Origin: Colwellia sp. RSH04
GTDB taxonomy: Bacteria; Pseudomonadota; Gammaproteobacteria; Enterobacterales; Alteromonadaceae
NCBI RefSeq assembly: GCF_003545765.1
Contig: NZ_QXIO01000004.1
Location: forward strand, 310,001 to 374,000
DNA length: 64,000 nucleotides
Direction: 5' to 3'
Shown: positions 8,970 to 18,177 of the stretch, piece by piece
How positions within the stretch are numbered: position 1 is the stretch's first letter
How the letters are laid out: each line of letters begins with the position of its first letter
The notes under the pieces: generated by a model
Seen by the model: the letters and a program-made list of their open reading frames with translations, nothing else
The model's database searches: none
What the model was told of the DNA's origin: nothing
Position numbers and translations under genes: made by a program

Positions 8970-9668
8970 CTATGCCGCTCTAGCTATCTGGTCACTATAT
9001 TCGAAGTTATATACATCTGTTACACTTTCTAAGTTAGTCACATCACTTAACTTGATAGTGTTCAATTGAAAACTATTTAATAGACTCACTTTTAAATAGA
9101 ATTGCCCGTCTAAATACTGCATCGCATCAGGCTCGAATGTACCAGATACTAAACCTAAATCATCTCTATAAGTAATATTCAGGTTCTCACCATCAAAAAC
9201 TGCATTATTGAATACTCGTGCAAGAGTAGCTTTAACTTTGTTTAAATCATCATATTGATCTATAACTTCTTCGTTCAATAGCCATTTTGCAATTTTTCCG
9301 CAGGGATTGTTAACCCTGGTGTCTTGAATGATTTGCAAGGCCTGTTCTATTTTAGATCTGGAATGACACCCAAAAGCTGAATTAGGCATTTGCGTGTGGC
9401 CATGCTTAATATATGGATATAAAAGTAATGCTTCCTCTACAGTCATTGTAGATTCAAGCTTCAGCCATTTATATCTATATGGCTTTTCTTCTGGGTTGAT
9501 ACATTCAACGGCACCATTCTCTTCCATTATTTGTAAATAGCGAGCCATTGTTCTAGAACTCATTGGATGTCCTCTGTTTAAGGCTTCATTAGTACAATGT
9601 TTAATTGTCAATGCTTCACCAGTTGCAGCAAAAACACGTTCAAAAAGCTTATATATTGAATAATCCAT
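8970..9668 (-). CDS. WYL-domain transcriptional regulator
   Basis: 232 residues. The N-terminal 70 look like a winged helix-turn-helix (TIKHCTNEALNRGHPMSSRT). The C-terminal half carries the WYL-like pattern LNITYRDDLG, then FEPDAMQYLDGQFYLKVSLL. WYL proteins are ligand-sensing repressors or activators often found beside anti-phage and DNA-repair genes. A GAGGTAG ribosome binding sequence lies before the ATG. It sits in a three-gene minus-strand run (96-residue protein, this gene, membrane protein) and probably controls that run. It is somewhat shorter than usual WYL regulators (about 300 residues), and the WYL C-terminal extension appears missing. Confidence 0.7.
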   Translation of the reverse strand: MDYSIYKLFERVFAATGEALTIKHCTNEALNRGHPMSSRTMARYLQIMEENGAVECINPEEKPYRYKWLKLESTMTVEEALLLYPYIKHGHTQMPNSAFGCHSRSKIEQALQIIQDTRVNNPCGKIAKWLLNEEVIDQYDDLNKVKATLARVFNNAVFDGENLNITYRDDLGLVSGTFEPDAMQYLDGQFYLKVSLLNSFQLNTIKLSDVTNLESVTDVYNFEYSDQIARAA

Positions 9669-9711
9669 ATACTACCTCAGAATTGTTACGTCATTATTTA
9701 CCTTGCGACCC

Positions 9712-10002
9712 CTACGCTACTAACCTTAGTGCTGGCGACGCAGGTGGTGGGCTCTTAGGTTCAAATTTATTGCGGAATATTTGCTCGCATTTATCAAACC
9801 AAATTTGTTTCAATTGAGACTGTGAAGCTTTGTATTTAGCTATATCCGCCGTAATTAATTCAGACGATAGTAAGATAGTAATGGCGGCGGGTTCATTTAC
9901 CCCCCATTTATTAAAATAGTACTTTACTAAGCTATTCACCGAACATTCAAAGCTACTAAAATTTCGGGTATTAGTTAAAAATTTAACGTTACTTTTCACC
10001 AT
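9712..10002 (-). CDS. Hypothetical protein, 96 aa
   Basis: Not recognised. It is a small soluble, mainly helical protein (FSSFECSVNSLVKYYFNKWG) with a proline-rich end SPPPASPALRLVA. I chose the ATG at 10002 because AGAGG lies five bases upstream; the longer frame would need the TTG at 10020. It lies 43 bases before the WYL gene on the same strand and is divergent from the HTH/Cys-cluster gene, so it is probably the first gene of the WYL operon. Confidence 0.5.
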   Translation of the reverse strand: MVKSNVKFLTNTRNFSSFECSVNSLVKYYFNKWGVNEPAAITILLSSELITADIAKYKASQSQLKQIWFDKCEQIFRNKFEPKSPPPASPALRLVA

Positions 10003-10157
10003 ATCTACCTCTAACTTCAACTATTAATCAAGTGTGGTGCTATTGTGCAAAAAAAAAATTAGTATCAAAATCCCCATTTTTTGTTAAACTTTTTTTGAGA
10101 CTGGATGTTCTTCGATGTATAAATGAGATTGTCAAATCAATAAAATTGGAGTTTAAA

Positions 10158-11660
10158 TTGGATTTATCTGCTTGGTTAGAAACGCAACTAAAAAATAAGA
10201 ATTGGACGATTGACGACCTAGTTAATGAATCAAAACTGCGTGAAGAAAAAGAGCTAAACAAAGAAAAGTGCGAACTTATTAATAAGCTAAATATGCAAAA
10301 GCTAGCTCCTGACGTTCTCAAGTTGAAAATAAGTAATATTGAGGCTGACATATCAAAAAGGAAAGAAAACGCAGGGCTAGGAAGAGCAACCATTTACAGA
10401 GTAAAAAAAGGAAAGTCTAAGACCTCAAAACAAACAATTGCTAAACTTGAGAGAATATTTGGTGAGTTAGAGCTATTGCAAGCCACATATTACAAAGAAA
10501 GCAATTACCAGGATTTTGCATATTGTGAGGTATGTTGTGAATATAACTCTAAACAAAAACATTATAATGTGTTCATTAGTCTACATAAAAATAAACAAAA
10601 TTTTAATAAACCCAAAGAAAATGGTTGCAAGGTTACAGTTTGTATTGGTTGTTTTAATAAAAACTCTTATTTACCTAGATTATCATGTGAAAAAATATTT
10701 CAGTTATCATATGCAGATATCATAGGAACAATAATAAACATTCCCGAATTCTCATTAGAGAAATTAGCACTTCTGCTTAGTAAACATAAGGTAGTGTTTC
10801 AAAGAATCTTGCAAGAGAAAACAAATTTCATAAACCTCAGCATAGCTAAAGAACTTCATATCATATTACTTAAGCATTATTTGAAAAACACCACTCCACC
10901 TGTATTAAGCCAAAACTGCGAAATTTATGCTCCCTTTTTTGATGCCGTTAAAACACTTGGGTTTGAATTTAATGATGGTTCTGAAACTACAAACAATAGA
11001 TTTAGGGCTAGACGTAATAAAGCAATATTAGATCAGCTTTCAAAATTTATTGGTAAACCGATTCCAAAATTTTTAGAAACTATCCAAACCTCCCCGTGTG
11101 TAACCACAAAGAATGGCAAGAGATACTTATCTTTAAAAAAAGTAATAGCAGAGTCGGATTTAACCACGGTTTTGCACTTTAAAGGTTTTTTTGTAACGGG
11201 CACTAAGTTTTTATCTCATCAAACATTTGTAAATTTTATAAAGTGTGAAGATACGAGAAAAGCTTTTTCGACCGCATCAGGAAAGATTCACCTAAACTAC
11301 ACTAATAAAATTTTAGAAATCGGTGACTACATTGATTCTCCTAGTTATGTTACTTATAAGTGCCCAATATTTTTGCAAAATTGTCGCGGAGGAGGGGTTG
11401 CATGTTTTCCTATTTACTTAAATAGTGAATATCAAAAGCCAGATTTTTCGGAGGTATTGCGAGTTGCATGGGCTATTAAAGCCTATACCATCAGTTTCAT
11501 TTATATTGGAACTAATGAAAATGGTCTTTTTGAAATTAAAGGGTTTATGCATCGAAGTATTTTGTTATCGGCTGATTCTTTGGATAAGTCGAAGATAGAC
11601 TTTGCTTTTCCCAAAGATTATTTGGAAGGTTGTTTTAGGGTTAGTCCAAAAACAACCTAA
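10158..11660 (+). CDS. Protein with helix-turn-helix and cysteine cluster, 500 aa
   Basis: I place the start at the TTG at 10158 because TTGGAG lies six bases before it. The frame extends to a GTG at 10032 without a ribosome binding sequence. Residues 1-60 are coiled and charged (LDLSAWLETQLKNKNWTIDD). Residues about 74-103 (RATIYRVKKGKSKTSKQTIA) read as an Xre-like DNA-binding helix-turn-helix. Six cysteines at about 123, 126, 127, 157, 162 and 165, with CxxCC and CxxC spacing, suggest a zinc site. The last 330 residues are unrecognised. It may be a DNA-binding regulator with a sensor domain. It is divergent from the WYL operon and convergent with the AAA protease gene. Confidence 0.6.
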   Translation: MDLSAWLETQLKNKNWTIDDLVNESKLREEKELNKEKCELINKLNMQKLAPDVLKLKISNIEADISKRKENAGLGRATIYRVKKGKSKTSKQTIAKLERIFGELELLQATYYKESNYQDFAYCEVCCEYNSKQKHYNVFISLHKNKQNFNKPKENGCKVTVCIGCFNKNSYLPRLSCEKIFQLSYADIIGTIINIPEFSLEKLALLLSKHKVVFQRILQEKTNFINLSIAKELHIILLKHYLKNTTPPVLSQNCEIYAPFFDAVKTLGFEFNDGSETTNNRFRARRNKAILDQLSKFIGKPIPKFLETIQTSPCVTTKNGKRYLSLKKVIAESDLTTVLHFKGFFVTGTKFLSHQTFVNFIKCEDTRKAFSTASGKIHLNYTNKILEIGDYIDSPSYVTYKCPIFLQNCRGGGVACFPIYLNSEYQKPDFSEVLRVAWAIKAYTISFIYIGTNENGLFEIKGFMHRSILLSADSLDKSKIDFAFPKDYLEGCFRVSPKTT

Positions 11661-11828
11661 ACTGTACAATTAAAAGTTATAGAGTAGAATTATATCTGGC
11701 AATCAGCTACCCGCTCGAAGAGCTTGTCATTGTGCTATTAGCCTGAACAATTGACCATTTGGAAATAATAATTCATTACCTAATGTGGATTGATGTGATT
11801 TTGTTGGTCTACGTCTAATAGTCTATAG

Positions 11829-14800
11829 TTAACTAGCTAGCTGAATCATTTGTGCATCACTTCTATTTAAAAACAACTCATCTATCTCAGTTGAATTCAA
11901 TGTTTCCCGCTTAATTAAGGTTTCAGCAACCGTTGTGAGTAGTTGTTTGTTATCCTCAAGGAGCATGGTTACGCTATCAAACGCTTCGGACAACCAGCTA
12001 TTTACTTCCGTCGTTATATCACTCGGTGTCATAGCAAGTTGAGAGGGTATTGCTAAACCAAATAGGTCTGACATGCCCCACTCAGTGATTGCTCGTTTTG
12101 CTAAGTTGGTTGCTTTCATTCTGTCATCAGAAGCACCAGATAAACTATCATCCCCGACAAAACCTTTTAGGTGTTCAACCGCAAGCCCTGCAAGCAAGAC
12201 TTGTAGGTGATGTTTAATCCTGCGCTTGTTGATACTACCTGTTGAAGCATTTTCACCGGGTACGATCATACCTAGTGCTGCACCTCTAGGCTGAACACTG
12301 GCTAATTCAACTTTGGCTTCTGGAAATAAAATCTTGTGAGCCACAAGGTGCCCAGCTTCATGGTATGCGGTTGATTTAATATCTGCTTTTGCTTGGGTCA
12401 TATCCGTTCGGATATCACCAAATTTAGCCGTTCGAACTTCTTCAATTAACATGTCGACACTCCATGGTATTTCAGTTTTGATTTCGGTATAGAACGATTC
12501 TCGAATGATGCGTGCCAATACCGCGATACTGCAACCTGAGGTCATCTTAGTTAATTCTGATAATGACTGATCATCGATTTGGCAATTTGATGCATTAAGA
12601 TGCTGCTTAATGTACGTCTTTCGAATGTCTCCGTTTGGTAAGTCGCAGTATATGTGCTTTTCCAAACGACCAGAACGTAATAATGCTCGGTCTAGTAATT
12701 GCGGGTGATTAGTCGCCGCTGCGACAAATACTGGCTGCTCTGTACTTTTAAAGCCGTCTAATCTAACCAATAATGTATTAACCGCCATTCTAGTTAACTC
12801 AGAGCCTTTTTCTCGACTTTGAGCAATTGCGTCAACTTCATCGAGGAATAAAATAGCTGGTGCATTTTTTTCAGCAACATCAAATAAATCATTAATGTTC
12901 TGAACAGGGTTTCCGCCAAGAAGGTCTGCTGAATTGACACTAAAAAATGACACATCACATTCTGTCGCTAATGCTTTTGCAAGCATGGTTTTTCCTGTAC
13001 CAGGATGACCAGAAAAAACACATCCTTTAGGAATTTCAGTATTACGGTTTTTAAGATAATCAGTGTTGTTCATCGCATTAGAGACGAGCTTCAAGTCTTG
13101 TTTTGCACCATCGAGGCCTTGCACATCATTAAAGCTAACGTTTGGCGCACCATCAAATGTTAAGAATGGCAAGAAGTCGTCTTGGCCAATGGCGCACCTA
13201 TACTCAAAGCCCTTAAATAGCGCTTTAACGCCATTATCAGTTTCAGTCACTTCAATGCAATAATTAGCTTTCATATTGCGTGACATTTGCTGTGTGAGGT
13301 TATTTATTAGATGAATTTCTCGCGTTGTTTCCGCTAAAAGTTCATTGATAATGCGCTTAGTTCGTCTAGGGATAATAAAATAATGCGTAAATATATTTTC
13401 ATGATAGTTGCACTTAGCTAATACACTTTCGCTGTTTTTGAACAGACCAAAACATAGGCTATCTGGGTTATTTTTTAATAAAGTAATTAAGTGCTGAGGA
13501 GGAATTGTTATTGATTTTTCGTCAAAAATATAGCCATCTGCTGGTATACATAAACCAAATTCAATATCATCAACTGAATTAGTTGACAGACATGTAACGC
13601 CTTTTTCACTAATAAAGTCACACAATGGTTTATCGTTAGAAAAAAGTATTATCTTTTTATTTTCTTTCGCTACATCTTCAAGAACAGAGACTGATATATT
13701 ATCTAATTTCGAAAAATTTTCTTCAGGCAAAATATTCATAGCCTTTGATAGGATAGTATTTTCTAATTTTTCTGCCTGTGTCTTGATATTTCGGGGGGTT
13801 ACTTCACCTCCTAGGGTTTCAATCATTAGCTCTGGTAATTTTCCACACCAATCAACAGCGCTTGTTCGAATAAAGGCATCTTTAGCTGTACTTGCTAATC
13901 GAATCATTTCAACTGCACTTAGCTGTTTAAATAAGACAATATTTCCGGCAGCTAGACGGTTAACCATTTCAGACGATAATGAGCTATGGCTTGCAGTGTT
14001 TGACAATAAGTCTTCCACATCGACTTCAAGGTCATTTAGGCGTCCAATTGTCTGACTACCTAGGTTCGTGGTAAAGACAAAATAGCACAATGAAAAATCA
14101 ACCTCTTGTTGGCTAGTTCTATCCTTTGCCTTACCTTTATCAATAAGCGTTAACAGCGACTGAACTAGTGCAGGATGCGCTTTTTCAATTTCATCAAATA
14201 CAATTATTTGTCTTGGTTGTTTTGCCACAGCCATCGACAACTCCCCCATTTCAGAATTTACATATTGAGATCCAGAACCCCAGAGTTTCATTACGTCTTT
14301 GACTTCAATGTATTGCTCCATGTTAATAACTTTAGTGGTATAGCCTACATTCATATTTAGATTCAAGGCTTCAGCTAATTTTTCAGCTAGGAAAGTTTTT
14401 CCTACACCACTTGTACCTAAGAAAGTAGAAACGCCAAGATGCGTGTCAGATTGTTTGAATAGCATTGAAGATACTGCATTACAGACTGATTCAACCGCTT
14501 GTGGTTGCCCTAACACCTGACTATTTAATTGGTAGTTTATCGACTTTACTGTCGAGAGCTTTTGAACTTTAGACTGTCTATTTCCCGTATTGAGCCTAAT
14601 AAACTGCCCAAGTTCTTTGCCTATAGTGCGCCAGCTGTTTTCTTTAGTTAAATAATTCATACGTTTGTGCAATGATTCATCATTTCTTTCACTAAAGAAT
14701 GCCCCTAAAAAAGCCTGACACTCGTTTGTTAAAGTCAATAGTGACTTTTGCTCTTCAGCTTTCGCCAACCAATTAATTTCTCTTCTCTGGCCATTTTCAT

Positions 14801-15728
14801 TAGACTCAAAGGTTTTAGTCTCTACATAATTCATCAACTCTGCACGTTGGCTGTATATGTTTGGTGGAAATTGTACTTCATTTTTATTTATGCCAAATGC
14901 AGTAGCAAAAAACTCAATCATTAATGGCGAACCAAATATAGATGTTAATAACAATGATGGGGTCACAGTCGAGAGCTTTTTAGAGATAGCCTTACCGTCA
15001 TGACTCGTAGTTTTGGCATTTAATGTTGTAGTTAACAACCCCTCTTTTATCGATTCAGCACAAGCTGTCCAGCATGACTGATTGATCAGCTGCTTCATTT
15101 CAATTGCGGAATGAGATAAAAACTCCCTTGTAGACATATCAAATAGGATTGGAGTATCAATAAAACCTTGTGCCCAACTGCCATTTTCAGGAGCATAAGG
15201 AGTGTCCTCTATAATAAGAGTTTCTTCAAAACCAGGTGCCTCATCGAAAGGAATTATTTCACCATAACCATTGTTATATTGACGCTTTAGTTCATTTTGA
15301 TGTTCATCCAGCTCGTATATCACTTTATTAATGGCATTAATTGCAGAGAACTTTGTTCCTTGCTTAGGCACTTTATTGACAGCGTTTCTGACAATTTTAA
15401 TAAAGCTGGATGCATTAAACTCCCAAAAATATGACTCTATTTCTATTGTTGCTTTTTTCATGGCAACACTAACTTCTTCTTTCTCTAACGGTATCTCTTT
15501 TTTAAAATCAAAATCAAAGCCAAAAGGTGCTTTAGGTTTAATGTTAAAAACAAACTTATCAGCGATCGATTTTGGCATAAACTTGCATGCATGAAGTATT
15601 GTCAATGCACATGCCTGATATAGACCTTCATCATCTTTTGTTCTGATTTTTTGGAATAATTCTGGATTTCTTCCACAGTATTGAGCTAAAGCGTTTAGTA
15701 AATAAGTATCTAATTGTTTAATGTCCAT
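11829..15728 (-). CDS. Giant Clp/FtsH fusion: two AAA+ modules plus M41 zinc protease
   Basis: 1299 residues from the ATG at 15728, chosen because GGAG lies five bases upstream; an ATG at 15794 adds 22 residues. Residues 1-400 are unrecognised. A Clp/Hsp100-type AAA+ module follows, with Walker A GTSGVGKT (438-445) and Walker B IIVFDEIEKAHP. A divergent region spans about 600-860. Next comes an FtsH-type AAA+ module with Walker A GHPGTGKT (907-914), Walker B ILFLDEVDAIAQ and an arginine-finger region LLRSGRLEKH. An M41 protease ends the protein: zinc motif HEAGH (1123-1127) and SGASDD, with the Asp 74 residues after the second His, as in FtsH. All key ATPase and zinc residues are present. No membrane anchor is seen, unlike FtsH. 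It is probably a soluble unfoldase-protease and the last gene of a four-gene operon. Confidence 0.85.
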   Translation of the reverse strand: MDIKQLDTYLLNALAQYCGRNPELFQKIRTKDDEGLYQACALTILHACKFMPKSIADKFVFNIKPKAPFGFDFDFKKEIPLEKEEVSVAMKKATIEIESYFWEFNASSFIKIVRNAVNKVPKQGTKFSAINAINKVIYELDEHQNELKRQYNNGYGEIIPFDEAPGFEETLIIEDTPYAPENGSWAQGFIDTPILFDMSTREFLSHSAIEMKQLINQSCWTACAESIKEGLLTTTLNAKTTSHDGKAISKKLSTVTPSLLLTSIFGSPLMIEFFATAFGINKNEVQFPPNIYSQRAELMNYVETKTFESNENGQRREINWLAKAEEQKSLLTLTNECQAFLGAFFSERNDESLHKRMNYLTKENSWRTIGKELGQFIRLNTGNRQSKVQKLSTVKSINYQLNSQVLGQPQAVESVCNAVSSMLFKQSDTHLGVSTFLGTSGVGKTFLAEKLAEALNLNMNVGYTTKVINMEQYIEVKDVMKLWGSGSQYVNSEMGELSMAVAKQPRQIIVFDEIEKAHPALVQSLLTLIDKGKAKDRTSQQEVDFSLCYFVFTTNLGSQTIGRLNDLEVDVEDLLSNTASHSSLSSEMVNRLAAGNIVLFKQLSAVEMIRLASTAKDAFIRTSAVDWCGKLPELMIETLGGEVTPRNIKTQAEKLENTILSKAMNILPEENFSKLDNISVSVLEDVAKENKKIILFSNDKPLCDFISEKGVTCLSTNSVDDIEFGLCIPADGYIFDEKSITIPPQHLITLLKNNPDSLCFGLFKNSESVLAKCNYHENIFTHYFIIPRRTKRIINELLAETTREIHLINNLTQQMSRNMKANYCIEVTETDNGVKALFKGFEYRCAIGQDDFLPFLTFDGAPNVSFNDVQGLDGAKQDLKLVSNAMNNTDYLKNRNTEIPKGCVFSGHPGTGKTMLAKALATECDVSFFSVNSADLLGGNPVQNINDLFDVAEKNAPAILFLDEVDAIAQSREKGSELTRMAVNTLLVRLDGFKSTEQPVFVAAATNHPQLLDRALLRSGRLEKHIYCDLPNGDIRKTYIKQHLNASNCQIDDQSLSELTKMTSGCSIAVLARIIRESFYTEIKTEIPWSVDMLIEEVRTAKFGDIRTDMTQAKADIKSTAYHEAGHLVAHKILFPEAKVELASVQPRGAALGMIVPGENASTGSINKRRIKHHLQVLLAGLAVEHLKGFVGDDSLSGASDDRMKATNLAKRAITEWGMSDLFGLAIPSQLAMTPSDITTEVNSWLSEAFDSVTMLLEDNKQLLTTVAETLIKRETLNSTEIDELFLNRSDAQMIQLAS

Positions 15729-15826
15729 CGTTACTCCGAGATCTTTTGTTATTTCATGCTCAAAGGTAACAATTGATTTGACAGTTTTTGTCATATCTAC
15801 AGTTAATAGCGCTTAATTACTTTATT

Positions 15827-16363
15827 TTATGGATATTTTTGATTGTTTTTTATAAGTGCAGCTTGCTCATACTCAAATATTTCTTTTTCAAGGTTTTGGC
15901 GTAAACGTTTTCTGTCTTCTGTATTTTCAGGGATAATGAGCTTGCCTTCTTTTTCTTTCTCGATCAGTTCGTAAATAGCCTGACTAGGTATATCCCATTC
16001 ATCAGTGCCAAAAAAGGAATCCCAAGGAATAGGGGCGATACCCTTTTCTTTGAAATATTCATGAGTTAGCACATGGTTTTCATAATATTCAGTTTCTCGT
16101 TGGTTTTCTGCTTGCCATTTCGTCTCGTCTTCAAGCGTCCACTTAGATCTTTTTTTCTGAGTTATTTCGGTGATATTAATAGAGGCAGGGTTTTCATCAT
16201 CAAGTTCTCGTTCCAATTGCTCTATTTCATCGTTTAAAAAGTTGCTTTCATCATACAGCGATTGCTCACAAGTCTTTTGGCTGTGTCGCGCTAAAAATGA
16301 AATCACAACATGAATAGGAAAAAAGAAAAAAAACAACACAAGTTTTAATATAGATTTCATCAT
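15827..16363 (-). CDS. Small membrane-anchored charged protein, 178 aa
   Basis: An N-terminal hydrophobic stretch (LKLVLFFFFFPIHVVISFLA, residues 7-26) is followed by a long, highly charged helical tail rich in Glu and Lys. It looks like a single-pass protein with a cytoplasmic or periplasmic coiled tail. AGGT lies before the two tandem ATGs. It sits between the S8 protease gene and the Clp/FtsH fusion gene on the same strand, with gaps of about 70 and 100 bases. Not recognised. By position it could be an adaptor or membrane tether joining the two proteolytic components; this is inference. Confidence 0.55.
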   Translation of the reverse strand: MMKSILKLVLFFFFFPIHVVISFLARHSQKTCEQSLYDESNFLNDEIEQLERELDDENPASINITEITQKKRSKWTLEDETKWQAENQRETEYYENHVLTHEYFKEKGIAPIPWDSFFGTDEWDIPSQAIYELIEKEKEGKLIIPENTEDRKRLRQNLEKEIFEYEQAALIKNNQKYP

Positions 16364-16432
16364 TATTACCTATGGAAAATAGAGCGGTCATCCTTGGCAC
16401 ACAGAAAAGGTTATTAGGAGCAATATAGCGAG

Positions 16433-18166
16433 TTAATGCTCTTTACATCCAGCTGGACGATTTTCATCATTTGCACCGCTTATATCCATCTCAATAATTC
16501 TACCGCAGAGTCCACTTTGGCATACTTTAAAACCGTATTTTTTATTGGTTATATCTAAACCGCTTAACATTGCAGTGCCTTTATCAAATATGCCTTCACT
16601 CACTTCTTCACTGCTATTCCACGTACTGTCAACATTGATTGAAAACAGCTGGTAAGACATATTGCTACCGATATAACCACCGTAGAAACTGACTTTGAAA
16701 AGTTCACACATGCGTGCCTTACCACCAAAATAGTCTATGAACCACGCTTGCTCGCAAACGTCACTTTCATTTAGCGCAAACTCAATAGAGTGCAATGTAC
16801 CTGATGCCAGGCCTTGACTGATTTCTAATGCCTTTGCAAAATCTGGTAGCCCTTGACCACAAAGACCCGTCTGACAATCAGCACTCAAATTATCTGAGCT
16901 TGAAGATATTTTAAGTGCGGCAGTTAACTCTTCGTTACTAGCACCGGTTGCTTGCTTTATTATCGCTAAACCACCAGCTACTAGAGGTGCTGAAAATGAT
17001 GTACCATCCCACCAACATGCATTATCGTTGTCACTATTGCAGTAACCTAAAATATCTATGCCTTGTGCTACCACATCAACAGAGCTACCAAAATTACTGA
17101 AATCAGCTAGTTCACCTGATTCATTAATGGCACCCACACTTAAAACACCTTCGCAATTAGATGGCGTATTTTGAGCAGCATTAATACTGTCATTTCCTGA
17201 CGAAGCCACTAAAGTAAAACCTGCTTCAATAGCTGCATCTACACCATTTTGCATATATTTAGGGCAAGCTCCGCTGTTCCCTCCAATACTCATATTTACA
17301 ACTCCTGGCTTGCCTTGGTAGAGTGTTACCCCCTCAACCGACTTGCCAGCCAACCAATGCAACGCCTCTGAAGCATCACTTAAAAAACCATTTCCACAAG
17401 TTAATACTCTAATCGCATAAATGTTTGCGTTGTTAGTTAAACCTGCGCTCCCTGTGCTGTTATCTATATTTGCGCCTATTGCACTGGCTACACCTAGTCC
17501 ATGAGCATCACAATGTAATTCCGCTGTTTCAACTGGAGGTGTAAAATCATCAGAACGCGACTGTGGTTCACCACCTTGTTCAAGTGCTGTGGTAGAGAAA
17601 TTACGCCCGTCAAAGTACGTTAAGTCACGGTGCTCTTCAAAGACAGAATCCATGACTACAATGTCGATCGCGTCATTTTTATTTATCACAACGTCTTGAC
17701 CTAATGCATCCCACAAACCATAAATATTTGAACCAGAACTAGAATAATCTGAAGACGTAAAATACGCTTCCTGTGAGCTATGTTGAGGATCATTTGGCCT
17801 AAAACTATGCGCAGAAATAGGCACGTCAACTTCAACTAAACCAAAGCGACCATCTTGATTAAAATAATCAGCAATCTGTTTTGCCGAGTACCCTTGGTTG
17901 TCAACTTCAAAAACTACAATACCGCTGTTTTTACTCACTGATGGGGTTGAACTTTGGGCTTTCATCTGATGCATGTCAGGTAAGCACCATTTCGCGTCAT
18001 TCAGTTTTGATGTAACGCAGCAGCCAGTACTAACAGCAGAGGCGCTTTTAGCATGATTTAGTGTAGTGCTAATATCACTACTTATGACCAAGCGAACAGA
18101 TTCAGCTGATACGGCGGTACTAACAATTAAAAAGGTTGATAATAAAACTGATGTTAATAATTTCAT
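16433..18166 (-). CDS. Secreted subtilisin-like serine protease (S8)
   Basis: 577 residues with a signal peptide (LLTSVLLSTFLIVSTAVSAE). The prodomain-like part spans about 80-120. The catalytic triad is visible as Asp173 (IVVMDSVF), His222 (DAHGLGVASA) and Ser390 (DGTSFSAPLVAG), with the oxyanion Asn325 in ASSGND. The C-terminal 150 residues form an extra domain with four or more cysteines. S8 proteases cut unfolded or exposed proteins; this one should act in the periplasm or outside the cell. AAGGA precedes the ATG and the gap from the lipoprotein stop is only 11 bases, so both belong to one operon. The Asp motif lacks the usual glycine (MDSVF for DSGI), a mild departure. Function beyond proteolysis is unknown. 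Confidence 0.85.
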   Translation of the reverse strand: MKLLTSVLLSTFLIVSTAVSAESVRLVISSDISTTLNHAKSASAVSTGCCVTSKLNDAKWCLPDMHQMKAQSSTPSVSKNSGIVVFEVDNQGYSAKQIADYFNQDGRFGLVEVDVPISAHSFRPNDPQHSSQEAYFTSSDYSSSGSNIYGLWDALGQDVVINKNDAIDIVVMDSVFEEHRDLTYFDGRNFSTTALEQGGEPQSRSDDFTPPVETAELHCDAHGLGVASAIGANIDNSTGSAGLTNNANIYAIRVLTCGNGFLSDASEALHWLAGKSVEGVTLYQGKPGVVNMSIGGNSGACPKYMQNGVDAAIEAGFTLVASSGNDSINAAQNTPSNCEGVLSVGAINESGELADFSNFGSSVDVVAQGIDILGYCNSDNDNACWWDGTSFSAPLVAGGLAIIKQATGASNEELTAALKISSSSDNLSADCQTGLCGQGLPDFAKALEISQGLASGTLHSIEFALNESDVCEQAWFIDYFGGKARMCELFKVSFYGGYIGSNMSYQLFSINVDSTWNSSEEVSEGIFDKGTAMLSGLDITNKKYGFKVCQSGLCGRIIEMDISGANDENRPAGCKEH

Positions 18167-18177
18167 GGGAGTTTTCC

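Noticed and set aside
9605..9817. 70-residue plus-strand frame
   Set aside because: It crosses the ends of two well-supported minus-strand genes and lacks any start signal.
11829..15728. Two separate genes joined by a sequencing error
   Set aside because: One continuous frame with even codon style; the start of the FtsH part has no ribosome binding sequence or start codon of its own that I could see.
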